A stretch of 64,000 nt of DNA, taken from NCBI GenBank assembly GCA_029207755.1, contig JARCOQ010000003.1, forward strand, positions 99,160,982-99,224,981, given 5' to 3'. Position numbers and translations under genes: made by a program. The notes below the pieces were generated by a model. That model made no database searches and was not told the origin of the DNA. It saw only the letters and a list, made by a program, of their open reading frames with translations. Position 1 is the stretch's first letter. Every line of letters starts with the position of its first letter. Shown here in pieces: positions 23,466 to 33,900 of this stretch. This DNA is from Chamaea fasciata (lineage: Eukaryota > Chordata > Aves > Passeriformes > Sylviidae).

Positions 23466-26400
23466 TTGTCATTGCAGTGAGTTTTTTCTTTATTCTTTCT
23501 AAACAGCATTCCAGTTGTCCTGGAAGAGCTCTGGCACTGTTTTCTGCATTTTCTTGCCTACTGTGTATTTCCCAGTCTCTTGTTATGCCTGAGCCTCTCA
23601 TTTAGGTTTACGCCTTTCAGGTCCATGTTCCACTTCAGCCTTCACAGATTTTGCAGATACTTTTGTACCTGGTATAAAATCTATTCCTGTTTCTTGTGCA
23701 GCGGTAACTGCCAGGTCTTCCTGTCGTTCCTCTTTTGCAAGGCAACTGTTAAAGCCTTGAATTTCTTCTGACCACTTTATAACCCAGCATCTCCAGCAGC
23801 TTATGCCCTGGCCATTCCACCAGTTTCTCATGCTCAATCTTATTTATGCACCATGTTTTCATACTGTTCCAGACAGCATGTAAATGAAGTTGGGTGCTGC
23901 CACTACATGAAAGACACCATAACAATATACATATATATGTTGAACCTAGATGCTGTGTAGATAGCCAGATGAATAATGCTGCTTTCAGCTGAATGAAATT
24001 AAATTCATCATTTCCAGCCTTCAGTACAGAGTATAGAACTTACCAAATCTGTTTGATCAAAACCAAAACTAACAGCTGTTTCTAGCATTATTATAACTAA
24101 GAAAAATGGTGCCTGCAGACTTGACAAAGAGTAATGACTTCCTCCCTGAGCAAGGGGTTCAGTGAGATGTAATCTGGGAGGGTAATCAGTTCAGCAAGCC
24201 GATCGCCAAGGGTTTAAACCATGAAGTTGTTTAAAAACTGGGAACGGGTGAATGATAGGAGAGGTGATGTGCCTTACCTGTCTGGAGCAAGTGATAAAGT
24301 GGTATTTCACGTACAAGTAGGGCAGGCAGGACTATTAAAAGTGAGTTTTATAGTTACATGGAAATACTGGCAAACGAGGAGGCTTTGCTGGCTCAGTCGA
24401 GGAGGGACGTAATGTGGTGTCCGGATTTGGGGTGACACAAAAGACACAATTTGGGTGAAAGTTTTTACTATTTCAGGTATTTTAACATTTTATTGTAGCA
24501 CAGGGATTTAAAGCAAGGGTCCTATAAAGTTACTAACATGCAGTTGAGAAGGCATAGTTTTAGCCATACAGAGCTAAACTGTGCTTGATGTGGGAAGAGG
24601 AAAGAGACTGAATTATTACTTGGTGTATGTGTTAAGAGATTTCGTAAGTGGGCACAGTGTAGTATGTCTAAATCTTGCCATGCTGTGCTAGATGCCTCAG
24701 ACTTCTGGCAAGGTGTGTCTGAACTGATGTTTACATTAATGGACTTGGAACATACCAGTTTAAATCTCCTCTTGTGTCTGGTGTTTGTGCTTTAAAATTA
24801 CCATTACCTATTATGTTTGACCTCACCTGAGTTAATTACTAATATTTGTAAGTATTTGGTAAAATTATTCTTTGTACTTTTCTAGATGAGTATTTGTATC
24901 AGTTAAAAATCTACAGAAGTGTAATATGCATTGTCACTCTTTTCAGCAGTGCTGGCTCAAATGACTGTAAGCGTCTCATTCTTTTTATTGTAATATCTGT
25001 TAAAGTTTTGAATTAACTCTCTAAAAGACACTTTGGAATACATAAAGGATTAATTTAATATAGAAGTCTTTATTTGAGGGACTTACACACCTTAATTATA
25101 GGTATGGCTTTCTCCTAAAACTACTGTAGTAGTAAAATCTGAGCTTCTCAAATTAAAAATACTGTGCTCATTGTTACATTGTTACAAACCTAAAAAAGCT
25201 CCCTTAGATGTTAGACTAAATTAAGGCTGTACTTTAATAAACTGGCATAAAGCTTGAAGTTAATCATCAAGAGCCATGTGCCTTCTGGACACATAGGCGA
25301 AGAGTCAGGTTTAAAATAAAGGGTGTGCCCCAAAAATGCTTTTTGTTAGTTTTATCCAGTTTAATCCATCAGCACTTGTGTTGGAGTAATGGTGTTTAAG
25401 AAGCTGACGAGCCCCAGGACTGCCTTATCTTGGGTGAAGTGTAGTTGAGCTCGCCTGGGACAGCTACTCCGAGTGCAGTCAGCACAAGCCGGAGGCGGAG
25501 CTGCGCCGGCCGACAGACAGCTGCGGGCATAGCCGAAGGGCAGGGTGTCTGCACAGCCCAGCGCTTCCAAGCACCTCCTCTCTCGCCTTGGAAATTACAG
25601 CTCCTTTCTGTAACTATTTGCTGAAAGCGCCCAGGTAAAGCTCAAGCTCATAAAGTACTTTTTTGTACTTAATCCCGTGTAAATTTTGAGTAAAAGAGGC
25701 TCCCCTTGTTTAGTTTCTTACTCTAGAATTTGAATGACACTCCTTAAGTATGTAGATAAAGGCAAGTGGGGGTTTTTAGAATAAACTTTTTAAACAGTAT
25801 ATACTGAGAAGACTTAATTATTAACTTAGGCAGTAGCAAATCAGTTATTCTAAGACCTTTATGTGCCTTCTAAAAGTGAATTTTCACTTTTTCCTAGTTT
25901 ATATGTTAGAAAAAAAGTGTGCTAAAATGGGCAAAAGTAACCTTACTTTATGAATTCTCCTAAATGCAACATTTCTGTTGTTTTGGTGGAGAAATATGAC
26001 AGATGTCTCATTTTCTTTTGAAAGGCACAGCCTTTAGCAGAATTGGTATACTTCCCTTACTAGTTTTTTATTACCTCAGTGTGTCTGTGTTCTCAGTACC
26101 AACTTAGTCTCAGTCAAATACATATTTCTTTTCAAAGTTTTTTGCTGTTGTCCAGACATGAAGGAGAGGTGTTTGTCTTATACAGAGTGAAGGCCCTGAA
26201 CGTTATTTAACCAGAGAATGAGAGTCAGCAAAGCCCAGTGCCTGTAAGCAATGCTAGTCTAATTTATTTGCCATAGTGTACTGCATGGGCTTCACTGCAA
26301 TTACATCTTTTCTCACCCATTTTTAGCACAACCCCTGAAACAATGATGCGTAGAAGATTTAAGAAAGCTTCATGCAGTATTGCAGGCAAGGCAATGAGTA

Positions 26401-29400
26401 CCTTGCTTTCTCATAATGTCTTGGAAATCTCAAAAGTCCCTCAAATGACTTTTCTCCTATTTTGGACAAATAAGACTTCTGCTTGTTCTGAATAAAAATT
26501 CAGGATATTGTAATAAGTTGTCGAGAGGATGCTCTTGCAGGGGCTGGGAGCAAAAGAGCCAGGACCCACAGTGCTTTTGGGACAGGTAAAGTCTGGATAT
26601 GTTAAATCCCCAAATAAGTCCCCTAGATCATCTGTCCTTTCCCCATGTCAGGTTGAGTAAGTTTCATTCTTCCAAGGCAGAGAAAAGTCAGGATAACTCT
26701 GTGTAACGAGTCTTCTATTTTGATCCAAAATGGAATGGGCTTCCCAGCACATATGGTTTTACATATTTCCTGGCTGAGCATGTTCGGTTGTGGGTTTGGT
26801 TACAGCAGTGTCTCTCACTACATTTGTCCTTGCGCTAAATGCAGGATGGTTGCTTTCCAGCATCTCTTCCACAGTTACTGGTCCTGTTGCTCCTCATGTG
26901 TGAAGCTCTTTGTTCCTGGCCAGGTTAGATGAGGGAGAGCATAAAGGGGATGCCAAGATGTGGAAATAAGCATATGTGAAAGATCTCTCACTGCTGCTTT
27001 TTGCTAGGATGCTGCTGAAATTGTGAACAAGAGTGAGTAAGGGTTACCAGAACAGGAGATGGAGGCTGGTGTCCTCATGTGAGGTTACTGCTGCCCTTTT
27101 ACAACTGCTAATGGCAGCATTTCCAGAGCCAGAACACGCCTCCCCGCCCTCGGCATCTACATTCTGCCTCCAGCAGTACATCAGGTGCTTTTACAAGAAA
27201 ATACAAGCACTTTCCTCTGGTTATCTGATACGACTGCTCTCTATTGTAAAAGTAACCTGTGTCAGCTCATAGACCACCCTGTTGTCCCAGCAGTGGCTTT
27301 GCTTGCCAGCTGCAGACCCTGTCATTGCCTCGTGACAGTGCCACCAAGCGTGTTCAGTGCCTGTGTTGCGATCCTGGGGTGCTTCTGTCATGCTGTGTTG
27401 ATAGAAAATTGTGGCAAACCATTGTTTCCTGAACTGAGACCCAGAGCATTTGTAACTCCTAACAGGGCAGCTGTGTGGCTTCCGTGGAGCAAAGTGGGTT
27501 GGGCAGGGAACAGTGGGCAGCAAAGGACATGCTCATGCTGTTCTCTTGCAACCAGTATGGGCCCGTGTGGCAGGACCTATGGATACAGCAGTCAGTCCCA
27601 GAAGAAGCACAATATTGCTCAAAGATGGTAAGTGCTCAGTGAAACCAGATGCATGCTAAAGATTTTATCATTAATAAAATTTTAGGTTTCAGGCTTTTTT
27701 TAAATATATAGGCTGCTGCAAAATTGGAGAATTTATATTGTAGTAAATTCAGTGTCCTCAGTCAGGCTGATGGAACTGCATCTCCTGACCCGGAGTTGTC
27801 TGTATCCTTTTAGCAGTATTTACATTATCTTTAGGGATAAATACAGAATCAAAAAAGGGAATCTTAAAGGAATGTTTGCAAGACTGCATATAGGGATATG
27901 ACTGAAACGGAAAGCAAACTGTTTCTTTTTTCGATATTTCAAACATTGTGCTTTTATTATTATACCTTTTCCCCCCTCAGCTTTTTTCTGTATCTTTCTT
28001 ACAAGGCATTTCCAGCTTCCTTTTCCACTGTCACTTGTCTGTTTCTTTCCACTGTGCCTTCTTTTGCCTCAGTTTCCCCTGAGTTCATGAAAACTCTCTC
28101 TGGGCTTTTCTTTCTTTTTCTGTTTAAGCTCTTCGTTGTCATTCAGGCTTATTCTGCAAGGGTCAGTGATCAGCTTTGAGCTCACTTTTCCAGGTCTATC
28201 CTTAGCGACCAGAGGCCTGTTGGCAGAGAAGGAAAACTTGCCTGGTGTGCTGTGTAAAATGGAAAGCATAGGAGCTTCCCTGCTCTTTACATCCAGCCCA
28301 GCTGTTGTATGTTAGGGTTTCAGATTAAGCAAAAAGTATCTTGTTTTGACTCCCTGCCGTGTTTTGTGAAATCAAAAGTACTGCCACAAACCTGATGCAA
28401 CTTGTTTGTTTATTACACAGGTGTGAATGACCAGAGCGTGTATATGATAATTATCAGGTATGAAATTTTAAACCCATATTTGTTAGGTAAGTCATAACAG
28501 TAGCTAATTCTTGTCCAGAATAAATCCCAGTTTCTCTGCACAGCATTGTCAATAGACAAACTGCAAAGAGGGCTGAGCATGATGGGACAGTGCTCAGCCT
28601 GATGGATGCCAGTGATGTATGAGTGTGGTGGGGTTCCTTGCATGTTTTCAGTGGGATTCATTTAAAAGGAAATGAATGTGTGAGGAGGGGAAGAAGAATG
28701 CTGTAGGAAGGACTGAGGCAGAGGGGAAGGTTAAAGGAAGGGCATGAGGAGAGCAGTGGATTCAAGGTGAAAGGGCTGAGAGAAGGAAGAAGTTGGAGGG
28801 AAGGCCAGTCAGCACAGGGCAAGGGAAGTCCTGCCAGAGCACTGCCCCACCAGGCTGGCATGGCTTTATGCCCCAGCCAAAGCTCTGCTAAATCCCTTTG
28901 TGCTTCTTGCCTGATTTTATTTGGTGGTGATGCAACCCAGTTAGTGACATCACATAAATACACCTACAAGTGGTGTTGCAGAGTCTAGATTGTGACCGGC
29001 AGATTAGTCAGCGGTGTCACAATCCGGTGTTTATATCATTGTCTCCTCAATGTGGAAGCGATTGCTGTGGTGATAACCAAGTTTTCGTCGGTGGATCAGG
29101 CTGTTAAGAAAAGGCATCCCTTTTGCAGAAGACAAGCAGCTTTGAGTTATTTGGAATAAAATCATGGTAAACTCAAGCAGAAATATCAAGTGTGGCACAT
29201 CACAAATATTTTAGCAGTTAAGGTGCAATATAAACATGTGACTGAACTCCAGCGCGTCTTGCATCTGGGTCACCTATGGTTACAGGGCAGTATTATATTT
29301 TATTGTTAATAAAAAGTGTGCACCTGTGCCAAAAAGCAGCCATCATGTCTGCACATCCCAGAATTCTATGAACAGAAGCAGGGAGCATGAGGAGTGAACG

Positions 29401-30590
29401 ACACCTGAGAACGTCAGCAGTCCTTCCCAGTACTTGCGATTTTGAGCTGGTTTTGTAATTTGTATCGGAAACAAAGCAAGTTATACTTGTTTGGAAAAAT
29501 GTTACTTTCCAACCTCTTAATCAGATGACAGTATTTTTTTCATATGTGAGATCAGATAAGAAATTTCTTCTATGTAAACTTGAATTAGATTTTAAAGATG
29601 GGTTCAAAATATAGAATACTTTTTTACTGTATGTCATAAAGAACAATTTACATCATTTCACTTTGTAGAGCAAGATCCTGCTTCAGTATTGGTATTTATC
29701 TTCTGCCATCCTAATGGCAATGTTTGCAGATCCAAACAAAGCATTTTGTTTTTAGAACACTAGCTGTAATCCAGTCAGAGGATATTAAGCAACTTCCAGG
29801 ATTAGACCCTTAGTTAAAGTTTGTCTTCAGTTTCATATTTCCTTCGGTTGGATGGTTGAATTGTTCTTCTATAATTTTGCATTGGAGTATATCCTATACA
29901 AATAGGGAAGAGATTTTGACCTAGAAGGAGAAACCTCTTATTAGGGAGCATACTTTTAAATTACAGTAGCTATCTGAAGCATCTTGACATATGATAGATA
30001 GCACTGTTGCTATATGGGTTTGATTCAACTTGTTACTTAGACAAGCAACCTCCCACCCTTATTTCCCAAGGAGAAACTCAAGATCGCTCTGATTTAACTT
30101 CATGCATGCCACTTTGGATAAATCTGATGTTTGTGATTCTGCTGCTGGTGTTCCACTGGAGCATTTTGATGCATTGTAAGTGTCCTTTGCTGCTAAACCC
30201 GGGTTCATCTGAGAGGCAACGAATCACATGCGGATCTGCTGCCCTTTAGCAGCTGGTGCAGTGCTTGTGCAAATTCACAGAATCAATTATCTTTTCCAAC
30301 CTGTCTGAGTTCATCAAGTCCAACCTATGACCAAACAGCACCAGCTAGACCAGAGCACTCAGTGCCACATCCTGTCTTTTCTTAAAAACCGCCAGGACAA
30401 GGAGGCCGCCACCTCCCGGGGCACCCCGTTTCAATGTCAAATCGCTCTTTCTGCAAAGAAATTCCTCCTAATGTCCGACCTAAACCTTCCGTGGCGCAGC
30501 TTAAGACTATAGTAAAGATAATTCACATGATTGTGGCGAGTTTAGATTTTCCTAAAGTGGGTGCAGTACATGAAAAGAAATAAAGTTCCA
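23466..30590. other. TAF1B-GRHL1 intergenic region
   Basis: About 7 kb separates the two genes, which point the same way. I find no gene I can name. Contents: a protein-like but broken minus-strand stretch just behind TAF1B (about 23598-23880), a GC-rich patch (about 25380-25610), an inverted-repeat element with two CCGG cores (28989-29030) and an antisense CR1 end (about 30276-30515). Other open frames, such as 148 codons at 27185-27631, look like chance frames. Confidence 0.7.
30276..30515 (-). mobile_element. CR1 3'-end fragment, antisense
   Basis: On the + strand it starts at the 3'-tail side (CACAGAATCAATTATC) and continues TTTTCCAACCTGTCTGAGTT and CATCAAGTCCAACC. It then reads through CCACCTCCCGGGGCACCCCG and AAATTCCTCCTAATGTCCGA. 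These are reverse complements of common CR1 3' blocks. It sits only about 80 bp upstream of the GRHL1 CpG island. Confidence 0.85.
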
Positions 30591-30930
30591 TGGGAGGGGC
30601 GACAAGGATACCACCGTCCTCCTGGTGCAGGGCCGCTCCTGGGCTGTCCCCTGCCTCGCCCGGGGCTCTGTGCCGCCGCCGCCCCGGCCCGCGGAGCCCT
30701 CACAGCGCCGGCCCCGCCCCCCAGGCCTCCCGACCAATGGGGGCGCGGCGGCCCCACCCCTCGGGCCGCAGCAGCCAATGGGAAGCTCGGCGCGGTGCGC
30801 GTCCACCTGCGGCTGCGGGAGCACCTGAGCGGGCCAGAGGAGCCGACAAAACTCGTCGGAGCGGCGGGTGCGCGGCGCTGCTCCTCCCGACCCGCCCGGC
30901 CAGTCCTGCCGCCCGCTGCCTCCGCCAGAC

Positions 30931-30950
30931 ATGACACAGGACTACGACAA
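30931..30950 (+). CDS. GRHL1: GRHL1 exon 1 coding part (MTQDYD)
   Basis: ATG ACA CAG GAC TAC GAC AA is followed by the donor GTGAGT. It matches MTQEYDN at the start of mammalian GRHL1, and the final AA takes T from exon 2 to make Asn. The ATG context is CCAGACATGA. The 5' UTR lies upstream in the CpG island and its start cannot be fixed. Confidence 0.95.
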
Positions 30951-33900
30951 GTGAGTGAGCCGGGCGGGGGAAGAAGTACCGCGTCCGGTCCGACCGGTGC
31001 TGCCGCCCCGCCGAGGGGCTGCGGCGAGAGGGGCTCGCCGCCCGGGGGCCGGGCCGGAGAAGCCGCTCTCGCGGGGTCCGCCCCCCTCGCTCCTCTCTCT
31101 CGGAGGAGTACCCGGAGGCTGTGGCGGGGCGGTGCGGAGTGGCGGGGGGAGCGGGGGCTGAGCCCCGGGGAAGGGGGCCCGGCCGTGCAGCGGGGCGACC
31201 CCGGCGGCCACCCCGCCCCGCGGGGCGAGCGCCGGGGCTGGGCCGGCTTTGAAACCCGACACCCGCGGCGGGCGTGGGGCCGCCCCCCGCCCCGGCGGGC
31301 CGCGCCTTAAATGCGGGCGGCGGCGGCGGCGGCGGCCGCGCCGTCGGGAGGAGCTGCCGGGCCGAGGGAGCCGGGCTGAGCCCCCGCGCCGCTGCCCGGC
31401 GGCCGCAGCGGCCCCCATGGACTTCTACGAGGCGCATCCCTCCGGCAAGGTGGACTTCGGCAGGTAAGGGCGGCGAGCTCGGCTGCGGCGACCCCGGAGT
31501 AGCCGAAACTGGGTCCTGAAAGAGTTAAACTGAGCTCGAGGTGTGTGTATTCCCTAACTTCGTGGTGTTGAATACGAGACGTCGCCTTCAAGCGGATCCC
31601 AGGCTGTGTTTAAGGACTCGGGTCTGTTGCTGCGCTTGTCACCGTGTCCATCCGCTGACGGTGGCCGTGGACACCTAAGTGCCAGAAAATGGGGTAAACT
31701 CTGAAGTGATTTGATACCAAGAACCGATTTTAAAATTTCTATACTCTGAATGATAGGTGATTCAAATGCATTCCTTTTCTAGGGAATGTGTAGGATTTTA
31801 AACCCAACTTTTTGTTTCAGCATGCTACTTTCTAGGAAGAGCACTCCAGTGCAGCAGCTCACTAACTCATGCGTGTGATTAGGATTTTTCATAGGTGTTT
31901 TTATTTCCAGTGACACTTAGTAGAGGGAGCTGTAGCAGTTTGGGTACATGCACTTGGCTTTTCTGGCCCGCAGATGCCAGTGACAGGAGTCCTCGGTGCT
32001 GCCTCAGCAGTGGGGGTGTGCCCTGTGCCGGAGCAGGCGCGGCATGGCTGGGCAGCTCGGAGCGTCGCCGGGTAAATTGCAGGGTGAGAGACAGCACGGC
32101 TGGTCCTGGGTCAGTGAGGGAAGGAGGAATAGTTTCTGTGGTCTGAACACAGAACATCACAGGCTGGGGAAGCCTCGCAGGCAAAGAGAGGATCTCTGCT
32201 TTTTGTAGTATTCCTCTGCTTCCACTGTGGTCATGTGCAAAGTAAAATAAGGAAATTATTAGAACTGCTGTATGAAGCTTAATTTCCTGCCTCTGCTGGA
32301 TTTCTACTACTCTGTGAGCAGATCAGCATACCAGTTATCTTATAAAACTTAGGGAAAAAGGATGTGTTTGCCTTCTCTTATTAATATGTTCTCATTTTCT
32401 TGAAAGAAGCTGTGGTTCTCCTAAAGGAGTGAGTTCTTGCCAAACATTGCGCTTTTCTTGATAATTCCGTAGATAACTTTTTCTGTGCTTTTTTTAGGTG
32501 GGTGGGTTACCTGTAGGGCAATGTGCATTGAATTTGGGTGTTTCAGTAATGAAAGACATCACACAAAAATGTATAGATCTTGCATTTGCTAGGTTTCCGG
32601 TTAGATGATGCTTTTGTTCTCAGTATTTTTGGTTCTCTGATGATTTTTCCCTTCCCATGTGAGTATTGTGTTGCTGAAGGGAATCAGCTTAGTGGTCTTG
32701 TGAGTTCAGCATGGCTGACTTAGCCCTGCAGCTTGGCGGGGATGGATCAAGGGAACTGCACCCAGGTTGCCCATTTGCTATGGATATTTGAGCTTTCTTT
32801 TATCATATTGAATAAGAACAGGAGCTTGTACCGTGTCCCTACCGAAAATTCGGCTTTGTCTTCTGTGGGGCGCCTCACATTTGATAGAAAGTAGCTGTCC
32901 TCAATACCAGAGGTATCTGCGTTTGGGTGTCTGTATCAGTGTGTACACAAATACCTATGAAGACCTAAAGAAAGGGCTTGGTGCAAGAACTTGTCTCTTT
33001 TGTCATTTTTATTTGCTCTTCTCCCAACTACATAATACTGATTTATGGCCTTGAGGTGCTCTTATGAGTGCTGGAAACTCCCACTTGCTTTCAGTGTCTT
33101 CAGCTCAGCCATTCTGTCCGATGGCAGCTCAGTGGGGTGACTTGTGTAACTGATAAAGCATTGAATGCGTAATTTGCTTTGCAATCTTTTTGGTAGAAGG
33201 TGGTGATAAATGTAGGATACTGCTAAGCTGCTTATAGTGATTAGAGTATTTCACAACTTTCTATTTCACAACTTTTTGTATTTGTGGTATATTTCAGTCT
33301 CTGAATGTATCAGGGTAAATAGATGAAAAGAAGGATTCACTGCTAGGAGAAGGATGTGAAGGTGGTGGGGGGCTTTCTGTGGGATTAGTTGGTTTTAAAT
33401 AATTATTTTTCTATTTTAACTATGGCAAATTCACTAAAAATTTGGTTTTGTTTGGTCAAGTTTGGGATTATTAAGGAAAATAAAAAAGCCTCTCCTTCTC
33501 CCCCAGCCCATCTGCAGTAAACTAATGTTAAACTTGCACTGGAAAGAAAATTAAACTGTTTCAAAAGTCAAATTTAAACATTAGCTTGAGCTGACTTAAA
33601 AGATAAAGCATATGTTTTACCAATAGAACCAAAAAAATTTTTTTTTTTTTTTTTTTATTTGCCTAGGCTGGCAGGACAACATTTTCTACACATCTTGCTT
33701 TTGTCTGTGAACAGAATGTCCAAGACATTTTGGGGTTTATTGGTTCCCAGCAATCTCCAAATGTTCAGACTAAATATAATTTTTTATATACATACTATAG
33801 CACAAAGGGAATAACTCAGATTTTTTCCTTTTTCTTCACTCATTCAAGTGAAGAAACACACTCCTTTGAGTGTGTTTCAAATTAGTGTACTGGATTTTTT

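Larger units (their letters stand above)
30595..31500 (+). promoter_or_regulatory. GRHL1: CpG-island promoter of GRHL1
   Basis: GC content and CpG density jump sharply at about 30595 and fall again after about 31500. CpG is scarce elsewhere in the window. Two CCAAT boxes (30734-30738 and 30775-30779, both followed by GGG or GGA), a GGGGCGGGGC-type Sp1 box on the minus strand (30711-30720), and two CACCTG boxes (30804-30809 and 30822-30827) lie just upstream of the first ATG at 30931. No good TATA box precedes that ATG. A TTAAAT at 31307-31312 could serve the alternative first exon. Transcription start sites cannot be read from the sequence. Confidence 0.85.

Noticed and set aside
27185..27631. 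148-codon + frame between the genes
   Set aside because: Cys/Leu/Ser-rich with no domain, overlapped by a 100-codon minus frame and lacking any promoter or splice evidence.
30561..31310. 249-codon + frame and the overlapping 245-codon minus frame (30700-31437) in the CpG island
   Set aside because: Both are Gly/Pro/Arg/Ala-rich and arise because stop codons are rare in very GC-rich DNA. Several frames are open at once on both strands, and none shows a domain or conserved start.
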